Part shown: in pieces, positions 21,178 to 33,394 of the stretch
Numbering within the stretch: position 1 is the first letter of the stretch
How the letters are laid out: every line of letters begins with the position of its first letter
Assembly: GCA_019828595.1 (NCBI GenBank)
Contig: JAHQRK010000006.1
Coordinates: forward strand, 620,001 to 684,000
Length of the DNA stretch: 64,000 nucleotides
Direction of reading: 5' to 3'
Origin: Aphanomyces cochlioides
Taxonomy: Eukaryota; Oomycota; Saprolegniomycetes; Saprolegniales; Verrucalvaceae
Notes under the pieces: model-generated
Seen by the model: only the letters and a program-made list of their open reading frames with translations
The model's database searches: none
What the model was told of the DNA's origin: nothing
Position numbers and translations under genes: made by a program

Positions 21178-22389
21178 TGCCTACCACAGGGAAGTCACGC
21201 CTCTCCCAGTAGAGCTACAGCATTCGTGATATTCAGGAACTTCTACACGAAAATGCAACCGAAGCTGCCCTTACAAGAGTACGCCAGTTCTGCAAAATCA
21301 AGAACATAGCTTGCAACCTTTCCAGTATGGAGAAAAAGAGAAGGCGAGTACATCAACACTAAGAGGCGTGGCAGCTATACGACATTGAAGAAAAATGGGC
21401 GACCAGAAGACGCGCCCTTCGTGGATGAATTGATCCAATGGATGGATGACACAAGACAAAGAGAAGAAGTGCTTACAACAAGTATGATACTCTAATGGCT
21501 ATTGGAAAATTAAGAAGAATGGGTTCGACATCGATTTGGCGACTGGACCATCGACGTAACTTACAATGTGATCCTCCAATGGTGTTCAAGGTTTTCCAAT
21601 CGACACAAGTTCAGCTTTCGAGTCCCTTGTCATTCCAAGTTGAGCTCTATGGAAATGAGTGAGAAGCAGTCATCCTTCGCATCCTCTTTCTGGCAGTCCC
21701 ACTTGACAACGTCCGTCTCAGACATTATCAAGTTGACGAGACGCCATTAACGTACAGTATTACCTCAAGAAGAACTCTTTCAAGAATAGGTGGCTCATCA
21801 AAAGTGAAAGGATCATCGAAACATTCCAAGAGAGTCATTGTTGTCCATGGTATACGCGCGGATGGTATTCACGACTGATGACATGACCTGACGTCCATGT
21901 AGGACGGAAGTTGCCACCCATGATTATCTTCAAAGGACAACCGGGAGGAATGATAGAGAGGCGAGAATTCCCTCGTCTTCCCCCCCGTGCCATATATGCA
22001 GTCCAGAAGCGCATCTACATGGATACGCGAGTATGGAAACAATATTTGATGCAAGCTATCAAGCCAGCAGTGGAAGGCCCCACTCTACTTGTCGTCGACA
22101 ATTTCAAGGCACACGTATCACCAAGTGTTGAGCATCAGCTTGTGGGATCTGTGGAGCTAGTATGCTTGCCGGCAAACGCGACAAGTATCTTGCAACCTTG
22201 GACGTATCTATTATAGGCCACTTCAAGTCTCTGTGCAGGGCGGAGTATATGCGTGATGTAAAAGTCCATTCGTCATCTGACAAGCGCATGCAACTTGCCG
22301 AAAGAGCCATTAATATGTGGCAGAAAGTGAAAGAATCTACAGTGGTTCACACCTTTGAGAAGTCACTACCATACATTGTTGAGTTGTAA
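21178..22389 (+). pseudogene. Pogo-like DDE transposase relic
   Basis: It starts MPTTGKSRLSQ followed by a stop, then RDIQELLHENATEAA. The catalytic region shows QVDETPLTYSITSRRTLSR (first Asp, near 21740), a highly recognisable stretch FKGQPGGMIERREFPRLPP with the block VWKQYLMQAIKPAVEGPTLL (21930-22090), VVDNFKAHVS (second Asp, near 22095-22125) and LPANATSILQPWTYLL ending in a stop near 22214. The final Asp block (normally after QPLD) is lost. There are multiple stops in the first 600 bp. TIRs were not found. Confidence 0.65.
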
Positions 22390-23724
22390 AGCAAGATTAA
22401 TACAAAGTACATATAGTATATATGATAACACAATGTGAAGATAAAAAAGCGCACTGCCTCCAGGAATTCTCTCAGGGCCCCATGCTAATCCTTCACCCCT
22501 CACCGTTTCCGGGTACAATCGCTCCTGCATTTCGCAAGCTTTCCTAGCAAACCACATTTCCGCGGAGGTATCCTCAGAATGAGAATACTCCAATTTAACA
22601 TACCAGTCATTTTGGATTGGTCCTCAGTTCGATTTCGACTGGGGCAATGTTTATGTCATAATGTGTTTTTGATCTACACTGCTCTAAAATTTGGACCAAT
22701 CATATATGTCAGGCCAAGTATTTTGAATGACATTTTATGTTGAAAAATTATCGTCGACAATCATTGTAGACTTCAAAATATAATATTGAAAAATGTATGG
22801 GTAGTGTTCGAGTTTCAATGACTTTATCTGTACAGAAGATACCTTTTGGGCATTGTATATGTATTCGCATACTACTCTGGTCCGCAAAAATTGCTACACT
22901 GTTTTATCTTGATTTGAGTATGTCCGGATATGAGGATATATGGATTTTTGTAAACAACCTCAAAACATTATATAAACTTTCACAGGATGTCCAATATTTT
23001 CATTCAAACAGCACCGATGTCCTGACGACACAGGTCTCTCTGTGTTCATCTTGCTTGCCCAGAACAGAAATATCGAAGTCTTACGTCAGTATAATGTCAG
23101 TTATGTTAAAGCGCATGCCAGGTGTGGCTATTGGCGGCTCTCATCGCGAGAGCGCTGTGTTTGACAGTCATCTCTAGGTTTGATAGGTCCCAGCCTTCTG
23201 ACGACCTGCAACCGGGCTATACACCAAGAACCAGCAGTGTTGCTAAGTTAACACCATCTATCTTTGATGCTGAATCTAGATATGTGACTAAATTGGGCTC
23301 AATTCCTACAATGAATCCACAGCGAAAAAATGAGATCTATCCGCCTGGTTGGTCAACTTTGACACACCATATCTCGCCAACGGAGACGAATTGTAGTTTC
23401 CACAAATTAACCAATCAAAGAGGAGATCCTAAGCTGTAACCCGTGAATTGACAGGTAATATGACTGGTCAAAAGACTAGTTTTCGACGAGTCCAACAACC
23501 CGTAACCTGCATGGTAAACAATAACAGGAAATACATAAAATATAGTTTCTCAAGTCCTTTCTTCAGCTTCCCATTCCTTTTGACTTCTTGCGTTTTATGG
23601 CTTGTGACCGGGTTTGGATAAAGTTTCATCCAATTGAGCATGAGGTACAATAGAATTGGAATCTCGTTTCAAATCAAGCGGAGGAAGAGGTATGAGGAAG
23701 TCTGTGCATTTTGCTTTGTACCAC
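22390..23724. other. Intergenic, no feature recognised
   Basis: Between the pogo relic and the copia element. There are a few open frames up to 126 codons with no recognisable domain and low-complexity composition. I see no RNA gene or repeat. Confidence 0.5.
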
Positions 23725-23729
23725 TAAAT

Positions 23730-23868
23730 TAACACATTATCCGGAATGATTATCCGGATGATGACCTCCAGCACGTTCCATTCAAGGTGTGGAGTGAGGA
23801 GACTGTCGAGCACGGTGTTGATAATCATAATTGAATTTACTTCATTATACACAAGCTGCCTACAGTAA
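23730..23868 (+). repeat. 5' LTR of copia element
   Basis: 139 bp if the TAAAT target duplication is correct (136 bp if the end is CAG). It begins TAACACATTATCC, not the usual TG, and contains an ATCCGGAT palindrome at 23752. It differs from the 3' LTR at one or two positions near its end. The gag ATG at 23890 lies only about 20 bp downstream, leaving little room for a primer-binding site. Confidence 0.8.
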
Positions 23869-23889
23869 GGTTAACAGCCGTAATCTCCA

Positions 23890-26800
23890 ATGTCGAAATC
23901 TGGAAAAGAACGTGCAAGCGTTGCGCCTAGCGCTCAAGGTGATCAAACTCTCCTTGGAGAGTCACTGGACCCACCGACGCATGCCCCCTCTGATGTCGCG
24001 CCTATCTCTCAAGAAGATCGCGAGCCCCATCAAGTACAATCCAACGAACCGAAATCCCTCCACTCCCAAAGCATGTCGATTTCTCTTGAATCACTAGTTG
24101 CTATGCTCGAATCGCAGCGGAACGACATCAAGCAACTACAACACTCAGCTGACAAGTCAAGAGCCTTACCCGCACGGTCTACTGAATCGGAAGCCAAGGA
24201 CTTGCTCCAAAAAGTGAAGTTCAACGGAAAACACTTCTCGGCCTTCAAGATAAAGTTCCAGAATATCTGCCAACTACGCCATATTTGGGATATCATCACT
24301 GGAGCCGAGTTACCTCCTGACAATGACTGCCCTGATGAAGAAATGTATGAATATGAAGACAAAGTCAACTTGGCAAAGTCTTACCTTCAAACTTCTCTCT
24401 CAAACGACGTTTTTGACATGATTCGTGAAGACAACACGCCGTCAGAAATGTGGAAAACCTTGATTGCAAACTTTGAGACAAAGGAATGGTCCAACACAAT
24501 TTACGTACTGCGTCGTCTTTGCAATCTCCGCTATGAGCCCAAGATGGATATGCTCAAGCATATTGGAAAAGTTCGTGCGACGATCAGAGAACTGAACGAC
24601 ATAGGCAAGGCCATCAGCGAACAGAGACGGTAGAGTGGATCCTGATATCGCTTCCGGACTCTGGTCCAGACAACTACACGTCGTTTATAAATCACTTGAA
24701 ACCTACACCACAACATGAAATCAAGCTAAAAACGCTGATCAGCGCACTGTTGAATGAAGAGGAAAAGAGAAATGAGAGACAACGTACCCGCCGTTCAGAT
24801 CGTCCGCGTGATTTGGATTTCAAGCGCAAGCGGCAAATCGACGACAACACAGTTGCGAGTGAAGTGAATGCGCTACAGTCAAAGGTCAGATACTTCTCTG
24901 ATAGATCAAAGCCCAACGAGGAGGGGAAGTGGTGCTTTATATGCCGCCGGCGGACCAACCATGTTGCGCAAGATCATCCGGACTTCGATCCAAATTACGC
25001 AAAGTCAAGCACGAGACAAGTTACCAAACAGCCGTTCAAGTCCAAAGCACAAAAGAAGGCGCGTGATGACGAGTCGTCTGACTCCGACGATGGTCCATCC
25101 TACAACATCAACTCAATCTCAAACAAAAGCTCGGACTCACAACTCGACGACGATGACAAAGACCAGCACTGGACGCTCGATAATTGTGCTACTGGACACG
25201 TGACTGGAGTGAAGGAGTTCATCTCTACCTGGCATGGTCCTGGTCGACTAATTCTGCCAAATAAGACAGAGATCCATGGTCAAGTTGGTGTAGCCAAGAT
25301 CAAGCTCCACGACAATGGCTTGTCGACAACAATCATTCTAAACAATGTGACGTACAACCCCTCATTGTACAAGAACCTCATTTCGCATTGCCGACTCTTG
25401 GAAAGCAACTACCATCTTGTACGTCAAGACAACGTTGGAACAATCTACAAGAACATCCACACGGGTCATGAGCTGCATTTCAAGATGACCAACAACCTCT
25501 ATGTCCTCAAAAATGTGATGAAGCATCATCGGAAATGGGATGTTCCTCCTTCCCAAACTTTCGACCAGAGCACAAAAATCCATGCAATCAACTCGGACAA
25601 ACCTAATGACGACAAGTTAATTGCATGGCATAACAAATTGAACCATACCGACATGAACCAAGTTGCCAAAATCATCAAACCGATCATGGATCCCAAAAAC
25701 GATCTCACAACCACGATAAAAGTGTGCCCCGGTTGTGCGCAAGGTCAAGCCAAGAGAGTCTCATTCCGCCACACCCACCACTACGTTGCGCCAACACCGC
25801 TCCAAAGTCTGAACGCAGATCTATGTGGACCGATCAGGCCTGCAACAATCCACAATGAAGCTTACACAAGTATGTTCATTGACCAAGCCTCGCGCTTCAT
25901 CTTCGGCAAGCTTCTCAAGACAAAAGACGATACCATTCTCCACCTTGAGGAGCTAACTTCAACAGTTGACGGTGAACTCCAAGGCTCTCGAATCAGCACC
26001 TTGTATTCTGATGGCGGGGGAGAGTACACAAGCACAACGTTTAAAACAGCTTGCATATCACGAGGCATCAAACAAAAATTCACAAATACTGACACACCAT
26101 AGGAGAACCATCTTGCCGAGAAAGGAAACGAAATGGTCTTCAACAAAATTCGAGTGTACATGACACTGAGCGGACTTCCGTCGCCTCTATGGGGATACTG
26201 CTTTGAGTACGTCATTCATGTGTACAACAACACACCTCAAGAATTGCTGAACCACAGAACGCCATACGAAGTCTTGTACAAGAAACCATCCAGACTCTAC
26301 ATGCTGAAGACGTTCGGTTGCCTTGCGTTCAAGTTCGTACCAAAATCGCATCGACCATCAAAATTGTCGAATCCCGCAATTCCCTGTGTTTTCCTTGGAT
26401 ACGCTACAAGTCAACTTGGTTATAAGCTGTGGAATTCTCGAGACCGTACCGTCACGGTCTCCCGATCTGTCAAGTTTGACGAATCAAAAATCCGAAATGC
26501 TGACATGTTCGCAAACGAGCTTTTCAACTCTGGTCGATTGTCGATTCCTAATTTCAAAGGGATAAGCGGGGTTGAGTCATTGGAGCAGTTGACCTCGCAG
26601 CGCTTCAGAAATGACAACGATATTTCGCACGATATCGCTGACGAGGCTCAAGTCCACCACGAGCGATCACCATCCATGGACACACCTGAGCCACGCCCAA
26701 AACGTCGATCGCGGCCACCCAAAAGGTTTGAAGTGAACCAAATATCCAATGCTACAGGCAATTATTCAGTTCCATCATCCAAGATCGAGAACCACTTACA

Positions 26801-28330
26801 ATGGCAGACGTCGCTCGAAGTCCACACGCAAGCGAGTGGTATGCGGCAATGCAAAGTGAATATTAATCCATGATGGCCAACCGCGTTTGGGTATTGACGA
26901 GCCTAGCAAACGGGCGCAAAGCCCTCAAGTCAAAATGGGGTTGGAAAGTAAAATACCTACCCTCTGGCAACGTTGAGCGCTTCAAAGCTCGCTTGGTCAT
27001 CAAAGGATTCCTCCAAATCGCAGGTGTGGACTTCACTGACACCTTTGCCCCTGTTTTGCGTCTTGAGTCTCTTCGAGTCTTCTGCGCCATGATCGCACTC
27101 CTTCACCTAAATACAGTTCAGATCGACATCAAGACAGCGTTCTTACATGGCGATCTCGACGAAGAAATCTACACGGCGCAACCAGAAGGCTTCGTGGATC
27201 CCGATCGGCCAAACGATGTCTGTCTTCTCAAGAAGTCGCTGTATGGACTCAAGCAAGCGCCGCGGCAGTGGCACAAAAAGCTCCATGAATTCTTGAGATC
27301 CATCAACTTCAAGCAATGCTTCAAGGACCAATGTGTCTACGTCAAGTCAAACAGTCAAATTGGCACAACCACATACCTTGCTGTCTACGTCAACGACATT
27401 GTCATTGCAGGAAGGGACAAGACGGAGTTGACTTCTACCACAGACTTGATCAAAACTTCCTTTGAAGTCACCAACAAGGGTGAGCTAGAATACATACTTG
27501 GCATCCACGTCACCAGAGACCGCTCGCTGAAAACGCTTCGCATCCACCAAGAAAAGTTTGTCATCGAGCTTCTTGATCGCTTTCACATGGCTCATTGTCA
27601 TCCTATTCGAACACCTCAAGCAAGTGGAGCTGAAACGACTACTGACCTCGCTGCCGACAAGCGGAACGTCCCTTACCAAAATCTTGTTGGTGCGCTGCAG
27701 TACTTGGTGTCGGCCACGCGCCCAGACATTGCCAATGCCGTTCGCTTTTTAGCGTCGCACAACCATGATTACACCCAAACGCATTGGCGCATGGCAAAGC
27801 GTGTCCTACAATACTTGAAAGGCAGCGCATCACTCGGTCTCACCTATGACGGCAACAAGAACAGCCATCCTCATGCCTTCTCCGATGCCGACTTCGCAAA
27901 CGATCTACAAGACAGCAAGTCAATATCGGGTACGGTCATCACTCTTGCCGGCGCCGCAGTCATATTCTCCTCGCGGAAGCAGAGTCTTGTCGGCCACAGC
28001 ACCACTGAAGTCGAGTTTATCGCAGCTGCAGAAGCGGCAAAGTCAATCGTTTGGTTACGCGAACTGCTGGAAGAAATGAGTTTCGCTGTCAATTCTCCAA
28101 CTTACCCACACGTTGACAACCAGAGCAGGATCCAAGTCGTCCACAGAAGCTCTTCGCACGATAGGACGAAGCACATTCGCTTGCGCTTCCACTTCATCAA
28201 GGATCTTGTTGAAGAAGGCATCATCAAACTACGATACATCAATACAAAAGAACAAGTGGCCGACATACTCACGAAGGGTATCGTCTTGGCACAGTTCGAG
28301 AAGCTGCGATCCATGCTAGGCATGACGTGA
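23890..28330 (+). pseudogene. Copia gag-pol with several breaks
   Basis: Order: gag (23890-24633, then a frame shift near 24625 into 24696 onward); a Cys/His segment (CFICRRRTNHVAQDH, about 24935); gag-pre-integrase (WHNKLNHTDMNQV ... CPGCAQGQAKR, about 25625-25755, the HHCC finger); integrase with NADLCGP (first Asp), YSDGGGEYTS (second Asp) and the Glu region (about 26010-26125). A TAG at 26100-26102 interrupts the integrase. A further frame shift lies before about 26800, and a TAA at 26864-26866 precedes the reverse transcriptase (26870 onward). Reverse transcriptase: IKTAFLHGDLDEEIY, SLYGLKQAPRQW and YVNDI. The RNase H region has SDADFANDL and ADILTK. YVND replaces the catalytic YVDD. Confidence 0.9.
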
Positions 28331-28747
28331 TTCCCAGTGAACCTACAAAATCATTAAAACCACAGAGTAAACGATCAATATACCTCAAACGATGAGAGTG
28401 ACTCGACGTTGACGACGAAGGGGGAGTGGATCGTGTGATGAGCTTATATCGAGACGATCGTATAAGAAACTCCATCGAAAAGCACACTTCATCGCAATCG
28501 TCGTCAACCGACAAACAAGCTGCAGCAACACTCAGATACGAATATATTGGTCTCCGTAATTGAAGGGAATCAATCAATCCGTAATCATCACGACTGTGTT
28601 GGATGCAAAGAAACTCATAACCAAACTCGAACACAAATGCATCACGAAAGACATCAAGTGCACATGACACTTGATGATAACATAAATACATGCACACACG
28701 CAGAGAAACAAACAATACACACACAATTGGTTGGTCGGCCGTAATTG

Positions 28748-28842
28748 TGAAGCTGTTGACGCTTATGATGAGTAGCGTGTGTCCATTGTGATGTCAAGCT
28801 GTTGACGTTGAGATGAGCAGCGTGTGTCCATTGTGATGTCAA
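28748..28842. repeat. Tandem duplication of about 46 bp in the copia 3' region
   Basis: Two adjacent copies of a unit containing AGCTGTTGACG, then GATGAG[TC]AGCGTGTGTCC and ATTGTGATGTCAA, with a few differences. It lies between the RNase H stop and the polypurine tract, so it belongs to the retrotransposon. Confidence 0.65.
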
Positions 28843-29256
28843 AACGGATCCCATGGCCGTGGTTGTGGGCGCGAGGGTCACAGCACAGCCTCACCCGTAC
28901 ACGCGGGTGTTCCATGGGGCAGCGGGTTCCTCCCGTCGGAGTATGGGGCATATCAGGCAATCCCATACCCCAGGCTAAATTAGTTTGTCCCATGGTCCGC
29001 GGGTTTGTCCCGTAGGAGCATGCAGCCGATGCTGCATACCCCGGCGTCGAGTGACCGAAGACGACAGGCTGACACGCCTCTTGAAGGGGAATTGTCGACC
29101 ACCTGGTGTGAAAATGAAGACTATCAAATGTCTTTCCTCACCAACACTCGAGGTGCGCCACTGCCAACACAGACCCGGACACCCCGATCGCACGCTCTCC
29201 TCGCCGTCTCCGATACCGTCGGCCACAAAAATGGAACGCACAGGAAGCAGGGGGAG

Positions 29257-29395
29257 TAACACATTATCCGGAATGATTATCCGGATGATGACCTCCAGCA
29301 CGTTCCATTCAAGGTGTGGAGTGAGGAGACTGTCGAGCACGGTGTTGATAATCATAATTGAATTTACTTCATTATACACAAGCTGCCTTCAGGAA
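29257..29395 (+). repeat. 3' LTR of copia element
   Basis: Near-identical to 23730-23868, directly preceded by a polypurine tract and followed by TAAAT. It contains ATCCGGAT at 29279. Confidence 0.85.
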
Positions 29396-29694
29396 TAAAT
29401 TTGGTAGCATGGGTGGAAGAACGCTTGAGGATCGATGTTTAAATTTTGCATACATGCAACTTCATGAATGCATGGTCTTTATGTGGTCGAACCACTGTCA
29501 GCGATCGCATTCCTGTTTGCTATATTGACGTTCTGCCACATGTGACGATTTGGAGCAGACAATTGTTGTACTGAGCTGGCAAGGTTTCACTCGGCTTGTA
29601 TTGGTGTATCTACGTGTACATAGTGATATTTGAAACTTCCTATCTCAATAGGACATTGAATATATTTTGCATTACTACGAATTTCAATGCTAAA

Positions 29695-29850
29695 GAAATA
29701 CGAAATTAAATGCAAGAGGTATGAAATATAAATCGATTTTCGTCGCGGGCCACGAAATTAAATGCAAGTCATACGAAATATATTGCACGTGATACAAAAT
29801 ACTAGTATATTGCAAGTTAAACGAAATATATCGCAAGTAAAACGAACTGA
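29695..29850. repeat. Degenerate tandem repeat, unit of about 20-25 bp
   Basis: About six diverged copies of a word close to ACGAAATATATTGCAAGT occur in a row (for example ACGAAATTAAATGCAAG twice and ACGAAATATAT twice). The unit length varies. It is too irregular for a CRISPR array and has no unique spacers. Confidence 0.6.
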
Positions 29851-30272
29851 ACCGGCAAATGGTGTACCACAGGTACTATAATTTACATTGAACGGATAAT
29901 TATCCGTATCAATCACAAATTAAAGCCCTACCAGTGAATACCAAAATAATCATTAATCAACGTGCAAATTGTGATTGAACACCACTAAAACCGGAATGAG
30001 GTTGATGAGTGCCGATTTTGGTCATACTGTCAAACAAAGACAGTACAATCATCATTATGCCTCAGGAGTAAATTCTCTCGGTTATCTCGTGATTCGACGA
30101 TTCATACTCTTACGCTGTCTTTTCTGCATTTGCTCGGTCTGATAGGACTCTGACAATGTACATTGATCTGCAATTCGCACTAATCTGAGTATTTTCGGTG
30201 CTTACTACAGGTGTTCCAACTGAAGATATCATGCCATGCAGGAAACATGTTCAATTCTACTCAGGTCATTAC

Positions 30273-30330
30273 AGAGCATAAATCCATAATATGGATTTAT
30301 GCTCTATGTACAAGATATTATCTTGTACAT
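30273..30330. repeat. Two adjacent near-perfect palindromes
   Basis: First: 15-bp arms 30273-30287 and 30291-30305 (AGAGCATAAATCCAT and its complement) with a 3-nt centre. Immediately next: 12-bp arms 30306-30317 and 30319-30330 (ATGTACAAGATA) with a 1-nt centre. Confidence 0.85.
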
Positions 30331-31221
30331 GAACCGGGTATAGGACATCGGGGGAGCTTGATACAATCTTCTGCACTTTCCTTTGGTCTAATACCAATGA
30401 TTGATGCGCTCTCCTCTATATTCCAGGACATGAGTCCTGTAATCTGTCGACATCCTCATAATTCTCTCTTCGTAAACAACGCGATTGTATAAATATGTGC
30501 ACAATTCGTCTTTAACTTAATGCAGAGTCCCCGAAATTCCTAGAATGTGGCGTATTATGGCGGTATATGAGGTTGACTCCAGTAAATCAAAGAAATGAAA
30601 CATGGCCATATAGATATCTCTAAGGATCAAATGACCATGAGACTGTGTTATTGCATCACCATATATGAAGTGCTTCTTGAAATGGATGGAAAGGAACCCG
30701 TGAAGAATTCTACTACGTAGTAGTTTTCAAAACATTGGTGTCTCGGCACAGCAAAGTGACATTCGCCAATTTGTCTCCACTAGTATAATTCATGATTGGC
30801 TGTTTTCGAATCAACATTCGAGATTTAATTTACTCCCATCATTGGTGGTACTCAAGTGCAGGATAAAGGACTGCTTGTAGGATGATTTTTCGACCAATGA
30901 GGGACTTTCATTTTTCATGACAAAAACCTATATTTGACACCCACTTCACTTGGAAAGCAATGCTTGATTGTGCGCTCCATCGGATGCAACAAAGGCAATG
31001 TCAATGCCAACAGAGTGATAGAGTCGTCATAATGAAGTGTTTGGTTAGGATAATTCATGACAGAATGGATTATCCTATTGGAAGATTGCACACGGCGTTG
31101 CGATCGCCATGATGTCGTTAACGGTGTCATATCAAGGCTCCCTTGGTCAATTTGGCCATTCAAAGCGATATTATTTTCCCTGTTGTTTTGAATCGGTTAA
31201 AAGAGAACCTTTAATCAAGGA

Positions 31222-31267
31222 AGCCAGTTTCGTCCAGCACCAAATTTGATGCCAGACGAAACTGGCT
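31222..31267. repeat. Inverted repeat, 13-bp perfect arms
   Basis: AGCCAGTTTCGTC at 31222-31234 and its complement at 31255-31267, with a 20-nt loop and partial pairing beyond. Confidence 0.75.
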
Positions 31268-31950
31268 CCTTCGAAGATACAATTTTATCCAATCAGTGTG
31301 GGTAATTCGAACCTTCAAGCAAGTTAATCTGAACTTGAGTAACACCATTGTACAAATTGACGGCAAACACATACTCGGCCTCATCACTCCTGACCAAACA
31401 CATCGAGTTTGACGTTAATCTGCGCTTGGCTTTGCTAAGGAATTTACTTAGCAAAGTCAGGGAATGATCGAGAATTTAATTTGCGTTCATATTCAAATGT
31501 AGTCGGAGTCCACAAATCGCATTTACAGATGAGGACACGGAAAACAAAAAGTATCTTAGCCACCTTTTGCATTTTTGGAGAAAATGGCCTTCCATGATTT
31601 TCAGTGGTGATTTTTCCGTTTGACGAAAATAAAAACAGTGATCTGTTGCAATCTGATGGAGTCTGGTGAGCCCGCTGATGCTTTTCCCACGAGTCCAGCA
31701 CTCGTTGAAACTGCAGCTGAAAGAGCGTCGGCCCTTGCGGCGACAACATGTTGTCACCGAAGCTGTTTGATAGGCAAAGAGCAGCACATCTTACATTTCT
31801 TGGAGTCCTTGCAGTCCTTCAACAAGGCACAACTCAGCGCCTGCTTGTATACTACGGTTGCAATGTGCCAAGCCATGGATGCCAATATCGATGGTAAAAG
31901 AAAACGCGGAAAAGGCTCAAATTCAGGCTTATGGACACGATAGAAACCAC

Positions 31951-32070
31951 TTCAGAGAAATCAAAACCAGTCTTATTGATACGATAGAAATCAAAATCAG
32001 TCTTAATGCCACCATAGAAATCAATTTCAGTCTAATTGACTTGCTCGAAATCAAAAACAGTCTTATTGCC
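31951..32070 (+). repeat. 30-bp minisatellite, four units
   Basis: Four exact-length 30-bp units start at 31951, 31981, 32011 and 32041, each containing a GAAATCAA[AT] core followed by CAGTCT[TA]A[TA]TG. Because 30 is divisible by 3, a frame ending near 32083 reads a decapeptide repeat of the type IEIKxSLIxT. No start context or domain supports translation. Confidence 0.8.
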
Positions 32071-32226
32071 AAAACATTGTTTTAAACTGTTGAAAAAAAC
32101 ATCAACGCACTTTTCGATTCTGTTTTTCTATGTCATTGAGTATGAATTCATTGATCAATACAGCTGTACAGTATCAAACGATTCAGCACAAAATTCTCTT
32201 TTTGGAATACATAAATCTCAAAATAA

Positions 32227-32259
32227 GTATAGGACTAACATCAGATGTTAGTCCTATAC
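32227..32259. repeat. Perfect 16-bp-arm palindrome
   Basis: GTATAGGACTAACATC at 32227-32242, a single centre base at 32243, and the exact complement at 32244-32259. Confidence 0.9.
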
Positions 32260-33311
32260 AACACAAAATGAGTTTAGCAATCTACAATAGCTGCAAGTTT
32301 GACATCGTAGGTCGCCTCATCGACGAATGTGTTATCTCTACACAAACTTGTAGAATAAACTAACAACGTCAATTGAACGTTAGAAGAAATAATAAGTCGA
32401 TTGTGTACGTGCAGTGAGGAAGCCACATAGTACAAAGCTGGGATGCATGGATCTAGAACATTATCCTCAACACAGTGAAAGCTGAGGTACTTCTTGTGTA
32501 CTGCTCTACTCGGCTGAAACTAAATACCTTGCGATTCCAAGATGCACATCTTGCATTTGTCGTCGTGATGCTAGCAAGTGTCGAAGGTACGTAAGGATAG
32601 CGAAAGATTAAGCTGTGAATAGACGAGGGCCATCCATATCTACTGCTTATTCCATCACAAAGTTTAAATTTGTTTAGGATTCAATACAAGGTGTTTCGCG
32701 CTCCGCTATTCATGAAAAATGGGAATATGTTTGCCTGGTCATAGACTACCAGAAGTTGCTTCATGACCGAAAGAACCCCACATAGCTCCTAAAAGTATAT
32801 CTGCAACGAATTTCATCAAACATGGCAGCCTATGTCATCACAAGAAACGACGAAATGGCAATGACCTTACCATTTTGAATCAGCGCTTCATTGTCTTATG
32901 AACTTGCGATGTTGCATCTGGCGGTTTTCACATGGTTCAAAAACTGAAATCGCACACCTATTGAGATTTAGGCAATTACTTGCAGAGCATTGGACAGGGC
33001 AGACAGGAAGCCTCGATCAGCCTGGCTGATAAGACCTGCCGACTTATTGATTCTGATGTAAGTCTTCACGGTGATGTAATGTCCCGTCGCCGGGTTAATT
33101 CGACCGATTTTATAAAACAATGTGGTCATCAGCGCATTGACCCAGCGAACATGACAAAAAGAAAACATAAGGCCCTGTTCGGTGATGAGATCAACACAGA
33201 TTTTGGGTCAAAATACATGGAAAATGGGCCAAAAACCTGTTTTTTATGGTTTCACCGAAGGAACATCCCATCCCCTAAGTCTGAAAACCATATTTATTAT
33301 TTCCACTCATT

Positions 33312-33394
33312 CATGAAGAGCATGAAGTTATGATCCTAATCACAACTAAGCATTGACCAGTTGTGATTAGGATCATAACTTTACGCTCTTCATG
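33312..33394. repeat. 36-bp-arm hairpin
   Basis: Arms 33312-33347 and 33359-33394 are complementary with two mismatches around an 11-nt loop. The core AGTTATGATCCTAATCACA is perfect in both arms. It could be an RNA hairpin or a foldback remnant. Confidence 0.88.

Larger units (their letters stand above)
23730..29395 (+). mobile_element. Ty1/copia LTR retrotransposon, 5.7 kb
   Basis: Bounded by two nearly identical short LTRs and a probable TAAAT target duplication (23725-23729 and 29396-29400). A polypurine tract (29242-29256, AGGAAGCAGGGGGAG) lies directly before the 3' LTR. Inside is a single gag-pol region (23890-28330) in the copia order, with integrase before reverse transcriptase, followed by about 0.9 kb of non-coding sequence with short tandem repeats. 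Confidence 0.88.

Noticed and set aside
29695..29850. CRISPR-like array
   Set aside because: The repeats are degenerate, of variable length, without unique spacers, and the genome is eukaryotic.
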